This document shows positions 17,065 to 26,066 of a stretch of DNA of 64,000 nt, piece after piece. The DNA is from Fimbriimonas sp. GTDB taxonomy: Bacteria; Armatimonadota; Fimbriimonadia; Fimbriimonadales; Fimbriimonadaceae. The stretch is from contig JARLGV010000030.1 of NCBI GenBank assembly GCA_031292555.1, positions 99,755-163,754 on the forward strand, read 5' to 3'. The first letter of the stretch is position 1, and every line of letters begins with the position of its first letter. Under the pieces are notes generated by a model. The model searched no databases. It was not told the origin of the DNA and was given only the letters and a program-made list of their open reading frames with translations. Position numbers and translations under genes: made by a program.

Positions 17065-18341
17065 CGGTCGGAATCGTGGGTCTAGGCGCCGCCGGTCTGC
17101 GACTGGCAATGATGTTCGAACGTCTCGGAGTCGACGTGCAGCTTTTCGAGGCACGTGGCAGACCCGGAGGACGGCTGCATTGCGTCGACGAAGGTGGCGG
17201 AGCAGTCTACGAGGCCGGCGGCGAGTGGATCGACGCCGATCATTACCGCGTTCTCGACCTCCTCAAGGAGTTCGACTTAACTCCGAATACTCCTTCGGAC
17301 TGGCCCAAGAAACTGATCTACAAGGGCAAGGAATGTACTGAGGCGACCGTCTGGAACGATGCGCTTGAGGATGATCTTAGGGTCGAGGCCGCTGCCCGCG
17401 AGATGTGCCGAGAGTTGAAGCAGCCGCCCTGGAGCAATGTCCACGCAGGAGAATTCGATCGGAGGAAGCTAGGCGACTTCGTGCGCGAGCACACCCAAAG
17501 CGAACGGGGCCTTTGGTGGGTCAACAGCAAGGTTCGCAGCGACGAAGGGGACGACCTGGACAATATCGGTCTCCTTGGCTGGTTGTGCGGCTACCTTCAC
17601 TATCTCGATCGAGACGGCGACGTGATGAGTGCATATCGCATTCCAGGCGGATCGAGAAGACTCTGCGAGCGGATGCTCTCAGGCCTTCACGCCGATCCGC
17701 ACTTCCTTGCCGTACTGCGCCGCGTTAGGCAAGATCCGAGCGGAGTGACCCTCGTTTTCGAGAAGGGCCAAGCTAGGGTCGACCACGTTGTCCTCGCGCT
17801 TCCACCCTCCTCCATCGAGCGGATTATATTCGAACCGGCTCTCTCCCCCAAGAAGCGATGCTCGGTCGAAGCGTGCCGGATGAGCCGCGCGATCAAGATC
17901 TGCTGGGAGTTTGACCGTGACTGGTGGCATGATCTCGGATGGGGCGGCAGCCTGCTTTGTGACGGTCCCCTACAGCAGCTATGGGACGGATCGCTAGGAA
18001 GTGCGCCGATATTGACCGCGTATATTTGTGGCGAACAAGCGGTAAATTGGCTGGCTCTTGGCGACCCGGTCAGAGCCGGTATCTACGAGCTATCGCTTAT
18101 GTTCCCGGATGCATCCAAGCACTTTGTCCGAGGTTGGGTTCATAACTGGTTGACCGATCCCTTCAATTCGGGCGCATTCAGTCACCTAGCTCCCGGATAC
18201 GTACTTGAGCACATGGAGCACATTGCACCGCCCGAGGGGCGAATTCACTTCGCAGGAGAACATACTGCCCTTTGGTCAGGCTTCATCGAAGGGGCACTCG
18301 AGAGCGCCGAGCGGGTGATTGCCGAATTCACCAACAAATAA
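17061..18341 (+). CDS. FAD-dependent amine oxidase-family protein
   Basis: A 426-residue flavoprotein. The N-terminal dinucleotide-binding motif GIVGLGAAGLRLAMMFERLG, followed by the E-A-R-G-R-P-G-G-R stretch, is the signature of the monoamine oxidase/protoporphyrinogen oxidase superfamily; EAGGEWID continues the FAD contact. The C-terminal FAD motif is also present (GRIHFAGEHTALWSGFIEGALESAERV, about residues 395-420). The substrate domain in between is divergent and contains several Trp residues. No signal peptide is visible. It is translationally coupled to the membrane protein before it and to the amidohydrolase after it (TAATG). The substrate is unknown; a primary amine whose aldehyde or amide product is handled by the neighbours is one possibility. 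Confidence 0.85.
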   Translation: MTVGIVGLGAAGLRLAMMFERLGVDVQLFEARGRPGGRLHCVDEGGGAVYEAGGEWIDADHYRVLDLLKEFDLTPNTPSDWPKKLIYKGKECTEATVWNDALEDDLRVEAAAREMCRELKQPPWSNVHAGEFDRRKLGDFVREHTQSERGLWWVNSKVRSDEGDDLDNIGLLGWLCGYLHYLDRDGDVMSAYRIPGGSRRLCERMLSGLHADPHFLAVLRRVRQDPSGVTLVFEKGQARVDHVVLALPPSSIERIIFEPALSPKKRCSVEACRMSRAIKICWEFDRDWWHDLGWGGSLLCDGPLQQLWDGSLGSAPILTAYICGEQAVNWLALGDPVRAGIYELSLMFPDASKHFVRGWVHNWLTDPFNSGAFSHLAPGYVLEHMEHIAPPEGRIHFAGEHTALWSGFIEGALESAERVIAEFTNK

Positions 18342-19864
18342 TGCACACATACACGAATTTCCGGTGGGGTCTGTCTGGCGAGCGTCAGGAGATGGATGTC
18401 AGAGACGGCCGAGTCGTCGAACGCCGCAACACATTGACGAACGTATCGTCGGCGTCTGATCGCGTGACGGATCTGGGCGGCAAATTCCTTCTCCCCAGCT
18501 TCATCGATGCCCATTGCCACATTCTCCCGACCGGACTGGACCTGAACAAGCTCCATCTTGACGGGGCCACATCCAAGGAGCAGGTTCTCCAGATGGTGCG
18601 GGATCGACATCGTTCCCAGCCAGATGGGTGGTTGATCGCCGTACATTACAACCAAACTCAACTGGAGGGCGGGGTGCATCTCACCCTAAGCGAACTCGAC
18701 TCCATAACCGCCGAACGGCCGGTCCTTTTGGAACACGTGAACGGCCACGCTTGTGTCGCTAATTCGGCGGCTCTCGCTGCGGCCGCCGTGACCGAAGACT
18801 CGCCTGATCCAGCAGGCGGCACGTATCGACGCGATGCTTCCGGGCGTATAGACGGCGTCTTGCTTGAACGAGCCTACGAGCACGTGATCGGGGCATCGCC
18901 GATGCCGTCGGTCGAAGATATGGCCATTGCTATCGTCGAGGCAGGAAAGAAGATGGCTGAATATGGCATCGCTTGCGCCTCCGACATGTCCACTGGGTTC
19001 TTCAATTTGGAACACGAACTGATGGCGTATTGTCTTGCTGCAAAAATGGGAAGTCCGATTCATATGCGCCTTTACCTACAGTGGGGACAGGTATTCGGCC
19101 CGAGGGCAGTACCCAAGGAAAGACTGGCAGAACTCCTCGATGCGGTTGCTGCCCAGCCAACGCTGAGAGTCGACGGCATCAAAATATTTGCCGACGGCGG
19201 CATCTCATCCGCGACCGCCGCGATCTATGGAAAGTATCAGACGAAGAATCCGCCACGGAAGCAGAAGGGGCCAACCGAGCGGATCACGGACGGGCAGCTT
19301 ATCTACGCACCTGACAAGTTGAACATGATGGTCCAAACAGTCCACGACGCCGGCTACAAGGTCGCCATCCACTCCATTGGCGATTACTCGACCGACCTTG
19401 TGTTCGATGCGCTGGAACGAACCGGCGAGCCGCACCGGCACCGAATCGAACATGCGATGATCCTCAGCGACTCTCAGATCGAGCGGATGCAAAATCTGAA
19501 CTGCTACTGTACGTTTCAGCCGGAGTTCTTGTTGAGGTTGGGCAAGGCGTATCGCCTGCAGCTCGGCGAGGAAAGGGCTTCCTGCCTCATTCGTTCCCGA
19601 AGCGTTCTCGACGCGGGAATTCGCGTAAGCATGAACTCCGACCGCCCCATCGTCGGCGGCGATCCCTGGGACGGGATCGCGGCCGCGAGCGATCGTCCGC
19701 GGGAATATGACCCAACCGAGAACTGCACAAGGGCAGAAGCCATCTACTGCTACACGGCTGCTGCAGCCGACGTCAATGGTGACAAAGGCGAGATGGGCGA
19801 CCTGTTGCCTGGCAGCTTGGCCCACTTCCAGATCTTGGAATCGGACCCATTAGCCGGTCCATAG
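18341..19864 (+). CDS. Amidohydrolase family protein (YtcJ-like)
   Basis: A 507-residue metal-dependent hydrolase. FIDAHCHILPTGLDL carries the first H-x-H metal pair, LLEHVNGHACVANS is the typical YtcJ-like segment, GIKIFADGGISSAT supplies the Lys strand, and HSIGDYSTD, RHRIEHA and MNSDRPI give the later His and Asp ligands. YtcJ-type enzymes hydrolyse N-acyl or formamide-like bonds. The start at 18341 shares its A with the TAA of the upstream gene; a longer start at 18272 would sit inside that gene. Last gene of the operon, followed by a terminator at 20001-20034. No signal peptide, so it acts in the cytoplasm. Confidence 0.85.
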   Translation: MHTYTNFRWGLSGERQEMDVRDGRVVERRNTLTNVSSASDRVTDLGGKFLLPSFIDAHCHILPTGLDLNKLHLDGATSKEQVLQMVRDRHRSQPDGWLIAVHYNQTQLEGGVHLTLSELDSITAERPVLLEHVNGHACVANSAALAAAAVTEDSPDPAGGTYRRDASGRIDGVLLERAYEHVIGASPMPSVEDMAIAIVEAGKKMAEYGIACASDMSTGFFNLEHELMAYCLAAKMGSPIHMRLYLQWGQVFGPRAVPKERLAELLDAVAAQPTLRVDGIKIFADGGISSATAAIYGKYQTKNPPRKQKGPTERITDGQLIYAPDKLNMMVQTVHDAGYKVAIHSIGDYSTDLVFDALERTGEPHRHRIEHAMILSDSQIERMQNLNCYCTFQPEFLLRLGKAYRLQLGEERASCLIRSRSVLDAGIRVSMNSDRPIVGGDPWDGIAAASDRPREYDPTENCTRAEAIYCYTAAAADVNGDKGEMGDLLPGSLAHFQILESDPLAGP

Positions 19865-20000
19865 AATCATCCACCGATTATGAAAACGCCGCGGCCCTGA
19901 CGGGAACAGTTTCATAGCGCTTTTCGTCTGAGAAATGACTCCTAATCCTCATACCCCGCGATAGGGTAATCAACGGTGTAAGCCGCTGATGGAACGAAGC

Positions 20001-20034
20001 GCCCCCGTCCCCCGGCGGGGGCCGTTTCATTTTT
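20001..20034 (+). terminator. Terminator of the AKR-like/amidohydrolase operon
   Basis: GCCCCCG (20001-20007) pairs with CGGGGGC (20016-20022) over an 8-nt loop and is followed by GTTTCATTTTT. It overlaps the last codons of the convergent TPR gene. Confidence 0.7.
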
Positions 20035-21514
20035 GAACAGATTCGCCTGACTTCTTCTTCGCAGCGGCAAGCTGCTTAAGAGACTCACCCAAGCTTATTC
20101 GGGCGTCTGCCAGAGCATCCTCGTCTCCCTTGTCCGAGAACGTCTGAAGGCCGAAAAGACACTGTGCCAGCAGCCTATTTGCCAGAAGACGCTTCTCGTT
20201 CGACAACTTGGAGTCGGCGGGGGCCTCAACAGCAGAAAGCAAGGCGATCCTTCCCTGCAGGAGGCGCGCCATGTTAGCCAATGTTGCCTTCAGATCCTTA
20301 TCCTGGGGTTTGACGACAACCTCCTGCATAAGGCTCCGTAGATCCACACCATCCCGCTCAAGCATCCGGTCGCAGATGTTCGTCACCAGTACGTATCGTT
20401 CCATTGTCTCGCCCGGCGTCAGGGGCGGCCCTAGCTTGGCCGCCTCAGCTAAGTCAGCCTGCATGGAATCGACTCCTCCAAGCATCGCCCGGCATGTCGC
20501 CCTAAGGAACCTGGCCCGGCAAGAATCCTTGTCCTTGATCGCCTGGTCCAAGTGATCCATCGCCTTCTGCGGCTCCAACTGCCCAATGCTTAGTTCGGCA
20601 AGGAGCATCCGAGTCCCTTGTCCATTCGGGTCCCGGGCGATAGCCTCATTGAGGTCCCTTTGCGCTTCGTCTGGCTTTCCGGCCTGCATCCAAGCCCGGG
20701 CGGCGAGCGCCCTGAGTTCCACCTTATCCGGCAAAAGAGATGCAGCCCTTCTTGCTTCTTCGCCAGCAGCCGCTGGATTGTCGGCCATCAAGAGATTCAC
20801 AAGTTCTTCCCTGCGGTCTAGGTCGAACGGGGCGCTGTCCACCGCATCGCGCATGGTCGCAATGGCGACTGCTCGCTTTCCATCGGCAATCAGACCGTCA
20901 ATCACGTTCTTGAGCTGACCGTTGCTCGACACCGTCGTTTCAACCGGCGGCGCCGCCGGCGCGACGGGTTCCTGGCCCTTGGTCATCTCCGGCGTATAGG
21001 TCTTCTTACGAGAGGCCATTCCTTTGAGCGGACCGCCGTTCAACCGAAACAGGATCGTCCGAGCGATAGAACGGCACGTGCTGTCCTCGTTAATTACTTC
21101 GAGCGATCGGACCGACACGTTGTCGTCGTACTTCCACACTTCTCGTCGGCTGTGATAGAGCCGTGCCCGGGTCTTGACTGACTTACCGGCTTGGGACGCT
21201 TCGATCAGGAACAGATACTCTGCACCGAGCCGCTCGGCGGTGACGAAACCCTCGTTCACGGTGAACTTGCCCTCCGATTCCTTCACCTTTCCGCTTTGCA
21301 GTGCGGCGCGGAACGCGGGGTCGGTCATCGAGTAGACAATAGGAACAAGCCGCCCATCGTTGTCGAACTCCTGGGCCACGTAGTCGGCTACCGTCACATT
21401 AATATCGACGTTGTTCTTGAACGGAACGCGAGTTTGGACGATGAGGACCGTCGGAGCGGCAAAAACCGATGCAGCAACAATTGAAAGCAGCACCGGCGAA
21501 AAGAATCGCAGCAT
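20027..21514 (-). CDS. Secreted TPR-repeat protein
   Basis: A 495-residue exported protein. The signal peptide MLRFFSPVLLSIVAASVFA sits at the chosen start; the open frame reaches 60 residues further into the upstream gene but without protein character. Residues about 20-175 form a small alpha/beta domain (TVLIVQTRVPFKNNVDINVTV). After a Pro-rich linker, residues 210-410 hold TPR-like helix pairs (AARAWMQAGKPDEAQRDLNEAI; MAKDHLDQAIKD-like). The ending is Lys-rich. It follows the zinc-ribbon TPR gene after 10 bp, so both form one minus-strand operon. The role is likely protein-protein interaction at the cell envelope. Confidence 0.75.
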   Translation of the reverse strand: MLRFFSPVLLSIVAASVFAAPTVLIVQTRVPFKNNVDINVTVADYVAQEFDNDGRLVPIVYSMTDPAFRAALQSGKVKESEGKFTVNEGFVTAERLGAEYLFLIEASQAGKSVKTRARLYHSRREVWKYDDNVSVRSLEVINEDSTCRSIARTILFRLNGGPLKGMASRKKTYTPEMTKGQEPVAPAAPPVETTVSSNGQLKNVIDGLIADGKRAVAIATMRDAVDSAPFDLDRREELVNLLMADNPAAAGEEARRAASLLPDKVELRALAARAWMQAGKPDEAQRDLNEAIARDPNGQGTRMLLAELSIGQLEPQKAMDHLDQAIKDKDSCRARFLRATCRAMLGGVDSMQADLAEAAKLGPPLTPGETMERYVLVTNICDRMLERDGVDLRSLMQEVVVKPQDKDLKATLANMARLLQGRIALLSAVEAPADSKLSNEKRLLANRLLAQCLFGLQTFSDKGDEDALADARISLGESLKQLAAAKKKSGESVQK

Positions 21515-21524
21515 GGACAAACGG

Positions 21525-22814
21525 TTAATTTCCTTGCAGGACCTTGAGCGCCTGCTGACAACTGTCGAGCCGCTTCTGGATTCCGTCCCGGTTTCCCGTG
21601 CCGGATGCCAACGCTGACTGGCAAGCGGCGATACCTCGCTTATAGGCTTCAACCGCATCGTTCTTTCGGCCCAGGTTGTCATAACACTGACCAAGTCGTT
21701 GGTTCAGGGTGATCTGGTCCCCGCCCGACTTGAGCGCCTGTTCGAACGTGGACGCTGCCGCACTGAACTGCCCCAACTGAAATCTCTGCATACCGACATG
21801 AACGAGGGCAGAAATCCCGCCGGTACTCACGCTTTGAGATCCGCCGAACGATGGCCGGGACGCGCCCGAACTTAGGTTGATCTCGATCTTGCCTGGATCT
21901 TCGGCTGCTTGCCCTCCGGTTGGGTTCAAGGTTCCCGGGTTCGGGTCTCCGCCTACTTCGCCTGTCCTTCCATTACCGTTGTTCGAGACGATCGGCTTGG
22001 CGACAGTTCCGCCAGAGTTTGACGAACTACCGTTGCCGCCAATAATGCCCCGCACCGCCGGATTCTGATCGCTCCCCACTTCGAGTGTGCCACTTCCATT
22101 GCCCTGCAGCGGCAAGCTTCCGGGAGCGTTCGGAAGCACGAGAGGCGGCTCACGGTCCGAATCGCCAGCCATGTTGCTTGTGTCGCCTTGTCCCTGATTG
22201 TTGTTTCGCGCCGAACTTTGTTGTACGGGCGGAGCGTTGTTTTGGGCCACTTGCTGATTTGCCGCCGGCTGAGTTTGCTGAAGCGGCGGCGGAGCCGATT
22301 CGATTTTCGTGCCGGAAGCAGCTGACTTCGACGAATCAGTCCGATTGATAAGTTTCGCTGCTCCGATCCCCACGCAGATAAACAAGATAACCGCTGAAAT
22401 CGCTCCAATGAGCGCCAATTTCCGATCCGGCTCGTTTGTCGCCAACTGCACAGTTGCGGCGAGCTTGGAGCGCAACTGGTTTCGCTTGATCTTATCCAGT
22501 TCGGAGTCGGGGTTCAACTCAACGATTTTCTCGGCGCATTCCAGTGCTTCCGCAAGTTCGCCGCGCCGCTCGTGGCAGAGAGTCTTCAATGATAAAGCCC
22601 CGATTGACGAAGGATTGGATGCAACGGCTGAGTCGGCAACTGCCAGCGCTTCGTCGGTCCGTCCTTCGTTAAAGGAAACGTTTCCTTCCGATACGAGTGC
22701 GTCCAGTTTTTCCTTCGCCGCCTGAACGGCATCCTCGGGCAACGCCGTTCCACAGCGCTTACAAAAAGTGCTGTCCAGCGTATTTGGGGTTGAGCAATGC
22801 TTACACGCGACCAT
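21525..22814 (-). CDS. Zinc-ribbon, TPR and transmembrane protein
   Basis: A 429-residue protein. The N-terminus has a double CxxC zinc ribbon (Cys4, Cys7, Cys18, Cys21), followed by TPR helices (about 30-110) and one transmembrane helix (about 133-153, LALIGAISAVILFICVGIGAA). A long Gly/Asn/Gln/Ser/Pro linker (about 160-320) leads to a second TPR block near the C-terminus (VGMQRFQLGQFSAAASTFEQAL). The order puts the ribbon and first TPRs in the cytoplasm and the last TPRs outside. The zinc-ribbon spacing is identical to that of the pilin-like chimera at 61.6 kb. First gene of a two-gene operon with the secreted TPR protein. Function unknown. Confidence 0.75.
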   Translation of the reverse strand: MVACKHCSTPNTLDSTFCKRCGTALPEDAVQAAKEKLDALVSEGNVSFNEGRTDEALAVADSAVASNPSSIGALSLKTLCHERRGELAEALECAEKIVELNPDSELDKIKRNQLRSKLAATVQLATNEPDRKLALIGAISAVILFICVGIGAAKLINRTDSSKSAASGTKIESAPPPLQQTQPAANQQVAQNNAPPVQQSSARNNNQGQGDTSNMAGDSDREPPLVLPNAPGSLPLQGNGSGTLEVGSDQNPAVRGIIGGNGSSSNSGGTVAKPIVSNNGNGRTGEVGGDPNPGTLNPTGGQAAEDPGKIEINLSSGASRPSFGGSQSVSTGGISALVHVGMQRFQLGQFSAAASTFEQALKSGGDQITLNQRLGQCYDNLGRKNDAVEAYKRGIAACQSALASGTGNRDGIQKRLDSCQQALKVLQGN

Positions 22815-23034
22815 TCCGACTCGATGCTCCTAGCGACACGTAACTTGTCACGGTGCATTGTACCAAAGGCGGTCCAACTACCCAAAGCTATGACGTGACG
22901 CGTCTCATTGTAATGGACGGCCCATGCGGTCCAAATATCCTAAAGCCGCCGAAAAATCAAATAATCCCGGCAACTGCCTATCTCCCACTCACCACATAAC
23001 CCGGAAATGGTTTGGTGGGAGCCCGTCGCGGATT

Positions 23035-23050
23035 CCCGTGGCCCCACGGG
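23035..23050. promoter_or_regulatory. Operator-like palindrome at the gcvT promoter
   Basis: CCCGTGG-CC-CCACGGG is a perfect dyad directly upstream of the TACCCT hexamer. The 2-nt centre is too tight for an RNA hairpin, so a DNA-binding site is more likely. Confidence 0.4.
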
Positions 23051-23056
23051 TACCCT
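23051..23056 (+). promoter_or_regulatory. -10 element, leaderless-type promoter
   Basis: TACCCT ends 6 nt before the gcvT ATG at 23063. Confidence 0.45.
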
Positions 23057-23062
23057 CAGAAT

Positions 23063-24151
23063 ATGAGTGATACGCTGCTTCGCACGGCCCTTTACGAGAA
23101 GCATCTCGAAGCGGGGGGCAGAATGGTTCCGTTCGCCGGCTACGAGATGCCCGTACAGTACGCAAGCATCATTCAAGAATCTCGGTCGGTTCGTGAGGGC
23201 GCGGGTATGTTCGACGTCAGCCACATGGCGCGCCTTCGCTTCGAGGGACAGGGAATCCTTCCATTTCTGGAACGTGTGACCGCTAACGACGTGTCAAAGC
23301 TAACGGACGGAACGGGACAGTACTCGCTGTTGCCGAACGATCGGGGTGGTTGCGTCGACGACATCATCGTCTACCGGATCAGCGAAGACGACTATCGAAT
23401 GGTCGTCAACGCCTCGAACCATGCCAAGGACGTCGCTTGGCTCGAAGCACACAGCGATGAGGGTGTTGCAATGAGCGATCACACGGAAGCGACCGCCATG
23501 ATCGCTGTCCAAGGCCCAACTGCCGTCGGTATCCTAGCCGGGTTGAGCGACGCTCCGTCCGCATTGCACCAGGCAGGAGCTTTCGGCGTCGTCGATTGCC
23601 ACATCGCCGGCATCGCTTGTTTTGCCGCCCGATCCGGTTACACGGGAGAAGATGGCTATGAACTCATTTGCTCCGCCGCAAATGCCCCTGCTCTTTGGAC
23701 ATCGCTCTTGGAGGCCGGCGTCGCCGCATGCGGCCTGGGTTCTCGCGACACTCTCCGAGTCGAAGCGGGACTGCCTCTATATGGGCACGAACTTGAGGAG
23801 GACCTCAACCCGATCGCGGCTGGCCTTGGCTGGGTTGTCAGCAAGACCAAGTCCTTCATTGGTTCGGAACCTATCAACAATGCAAGGGCAAACGGCACGC
23901 CAACCAAGCTAATGGGCGTCCAATTGGATTCGAAACGGTTAATCACGCCAGGCATGAAGGTCTATGTCGGCGAAACCGAAGTTGGTTCGGTCAGCAGCGG
24001 CGTCGTTTCACCACTGTTGGACCGCGGCATCGCGTTCGCCTTCCTCGATAGTTCGGTTGCCGTAGGAACGCCTTGCGCCATCGATGTAAGAGGCAAACAC
24101 GAACCAGGAAAGGTTGTTAATAAGCGATTCTTCAAACGAGCGAAAGGCTAA
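23063..24151 (+). CDS. gcvT: Aminomethyltransferase, glycine cleavage system T protein
   Basis: A 362-residue protein of normal GcvT length. It transfers the aminomethyl group from the H protein to tetrahydrofolate, releasing ammonia and giving 5,10-methylene-THF. Visible family motifs are LYEKHLEAGGRMVPFAGYEMPVQY at the start, REGAGMFDVSHM, the folate-binding-region strands, SGYTGEDGYEL and GLGSRDTLRVEAGLPLYGHE. The start at 23063 matches the family N-terminus; the frame extends 17 residues upstream across the promoter palindrome. The other system genes (gcvH, gcvP) are not in this window, and no glycine riboswitch is seen upstream. pyrF follows after about 80 bp. Confidence 0.95.
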   Translation: MSDTLLRTALYEKHLEAGGRMVPFAGYEMPVQYASIIQESRSVREGAGMFDVSHMARLRFEGQGILPFLERVTANDVSKLTDGTGQYSLLPNDRGGCVDDIIVYRISEDDYRMVVNASNHAKDVAWLEAHSDEGVAMSDHTEATAMIAVQGPTAVGILAGLSDAPSALHQAGAFGVVDCHIAGIACFAARSGYTGEDGYELICSAANAPALWTSLLEAGVAACGLGSRDTLRVEAGLPLYGHELEEDLNPIAAGLGWVVSKTKSFIGSEPINNARANGTPTKLMGVQLDSKRLITPGMKVYVGETEVGSVSSGVVSPLLDRGIAFAFLDSSVAVGTPCAIDVRGKHEPGKVVNKRFFKRAKG

Positions 24152-24233
24152 TTCGCCGGCGGGGCACCGAGGAAGCTAGGCGCCACGTCTCATCCTTGAC
24201 GGCTTCAAGTGTCAAAATAGGAGAAGTACGGTC

Positions 24234-24947
24234 ATGGGGGTTGCATTGCATAGACAGGTGATTTGCGCGTTGGATACACCCGATATTGACGAGGCTTTAG
24301 GCGTCGTCAAGCGTTTGCGCGATCATGTGAACACGTTTAAGATCGGGCATGCCCTAACGCTGCCCTACGGCTTGGACGTATTGGAGCGCCTTCGAGAAGC
24401 GGGCGCGACACGGATCTTTCTTGATCTCAAATTCCACGATATACCTAATTCAGTCGCGCTGGCCGTCCGTGAGGCGGCCAGGCGTCATGTCTGGATGATG
24501 ACTCTGCACATTACAGGCGGACCGGCCATGATCACGGCAGCAGTGGAAGAGGCCCGGTCTGCCGGCGACGCAAATCGCCCATTGCTGATAGGCGTATCCG
24601 TACTGACATCGCTCGATCAACGAGTGCTGACCGACTATCTAGGCGTCAGCCGCCCCATCGAGGAACACATGGTGGGCCTTTCCAAACTTGCGATCGACTT
24701 GGATCTAGACGGCGTCGTGTGCTCGGCTCAGGAGGTGAAACCTATCCGCGATGCTCTAGGCTCACGTGGCGTTATCGTGACTCCGGGTATCCGACTTCCC
24801 AACACCGAGGTTCACGACCAGGTGCGCGTTGGCGATGCGAACTCAGCCTTGCAGCAAGGCGCCGACTATCTCGTAATCGGCCGCGCGCTGACCGGCAGTG
24901 CCAATCCTGAAAAGACATTGGAGCAATTTGGGCTCGTGGCAAACTGA
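24234..24947 (+). CDS. pyrF: Orotidine 5'-phosphate decarboxylase
   Basis: A 237-residue TIM-barrel enzyme that makes UMP from OMP in pyrimidine synthesis. The catalytic motif DLKFHDIPNSVALAV (D-x-K-x-x-D) is intact at about residue 63, preceded by the strand FKIGHALTLPYG. The C-terminal phosphate-binding loop is VTPGIRLPNTE...DYLVIGRALTGSANP. The group is the short bacterial type (PyrF type 1). An AGGAGAAG sequence stands about 7 nt before the ATG, one of the few clear Shine-Dalgarno sites in this window. Confidence 0.95.
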   Translation: MGVALHRQVICALDTPDIDEALGVVKRLRDHVNTFKIGHALTLPYGLDVLERLREAGATRIFLDLKFHDIPNSVALAVREAARRHVWMMTLHITGGPAMITAAVEEARSAGDANRPLLIGVSVLTSLDQRVLTDYLGVSRPIEEHMVGLSKLAIDLDLDGVVCSAQEVKPIRDALGSRGVIVTPGIRLPNTEVHDQVRVGDANSALQQGADYLVIGRALTGSANPEKTLEQFGLVAN

Positions 24948-24979
24948 CGCGGGCCACGAATCGCCAGGAACCGCGGCCC

Positions 24980-26056
24980 ATGCGTTTGCGACGAGCCACC
25001 ACACTTAGCCTGAAATTCTCGATCTCAGGCAAGGACGGCGGCGCCCTGTTGGCCTGGTACGACCAGAACCGCCGAGAACTGCCGTGGCGCAAAACCCAGG
25101 ATCCCTACGCCGTATGGGTCAGCGAGATTATGCTTCAGCAGACTCAAGTCTCGACTGTCGTCCCATATTGGGAGCGATGGATGCAAACGTTTCCAACCGT
25201 CGAGTCGCTCGCAAGCGCGGACGAGCAGGACGTACTTTCCATATGGCAGGGGCTCGGATACTACCGGCGGTGTCGAATGCTCCTTGCCGGATCTCGGTGG
25301 GTGCTTGACCATGGCATGCCAATCGACGTCGAGGGCTGGCTATGCGTTCCCGGCGTCGGACAGTACACGGCACGGGCAATCGCATCAATCGCCCAGGGGG
25401 TTGCCGCTCCGGTAGTCGATGGCAACGTCGAGCGCGTCTATGCGCGCCTCGCCGGAGATGATCGTTTGGGCAAGGAACTCCACGCGGCGGCATGGGATTG
25501 GGCACATCAAAACCTTTTCGCTTCAAGGCCAGGCGACTGGAACCAGGCGCTGATGGAGCTGGGGGCAACCGTGTGTACGCCGAACCGGCCCGCATGTGGT
25601 TCTTGCCCTCTGGAAGATCGATGCGTCGCCCGGCAATCGTGGCGGGTCGATGACCTGCCCACCAAGCCCCCAAAGATGCGGGTAGTCAAATTGCGTCAGT
25701 CGGTGTGGGTGCCGATCCACCAGGGCCAATTCGGACTGCGCCAAATCCCCGCCGGTCAATGGTGGGAAGGAATGTGGGAGTTCCCGCGGATCGATTGGGT
25801 TGCCGAAACCGAGCCTTCCGAGCTACGAGAATTGTGCGGCGGCGGTTGGCTTGAGTACTCCGGCACCGTCCGGCACTCGGTGACATGCCATCGGATCGCG
25901 ATCGACGTGTCGTTTCTGAGATGCGACGATCGATCGGACCGACTCCATTGGTACGACACGGCGTCCCTCGCCAAACTTCCGATGCCCTCTCCTCAACGGC
26001 GTATCCTTAAGCTGATCCTCAATCAGTTGGGTCTTCCCACAACCGATCCTTCCTAA
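24980..26056 (+). CDS. mutY: A/G-specific adenine glycosylase
   Basis: A 358-residue DNA repair enzyme that removes adenine opposite 8-oxoguanine. The catalytic Glu lies in VSEIMLQQTQV, the helix-hairpin-helix in LCVPGVGQYTARAIASIA, and the catalytic Asp in APVVDGNVERV. A [4Fe-4S] cluster motif C-x6-C-x2-C-x5-C is present (CTPNRPACGSCPLEDRC). The C-terminal 120 residues form a NUDIX-like domain (GQWWEGMWEFPRI) that recognises the oxidised base. The start is uncertain because the first 18 residues are not conserved. It lies 32 bp after pyrF on the same strand and converges with the J-like gene. Confidence 0.95.
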   Translation: MRLRRATTLSLKFSISGKDGGALLAWYDQNRRELPWRKTQDPYAVWVSEIMLQQTQVSTVVPYWERWMQTFPTVESLASADEQDVLSIWQGLGYYRRCRMLLAGSRWVLDHGMPIDVEGWLCVPGVGQYTARAIASIAQGVAAPVVDGNVERVYARLAGDDRLGKELHAAAWDWAHQNLFASRPGDWNQALMELGATVCTPNRPACGSCPLEDRCVARQSWRVDDLPTKPPKMRVVKLRQSVWVPIHQGQFGLRQIPAGQWWEGMWEFPRIDWVAETEPSELRELCGGGWLEYSGTVRHSVTCHRIAIDVSFLRCDDRSDRLHWYDTASLAKLPMPSPQRRILKLILNQLGLPTTDPS

Positions 26057-26066
26057 TCAGGAACGG

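Noticed and set aside
22815..23062. Possible glycine riboswitch before gcvT.
   Set aside because: No conserved aptamer core is visible, the nearest structure is a DNA-type palindrome, and the promoter hexamer leaves no 5' leader.
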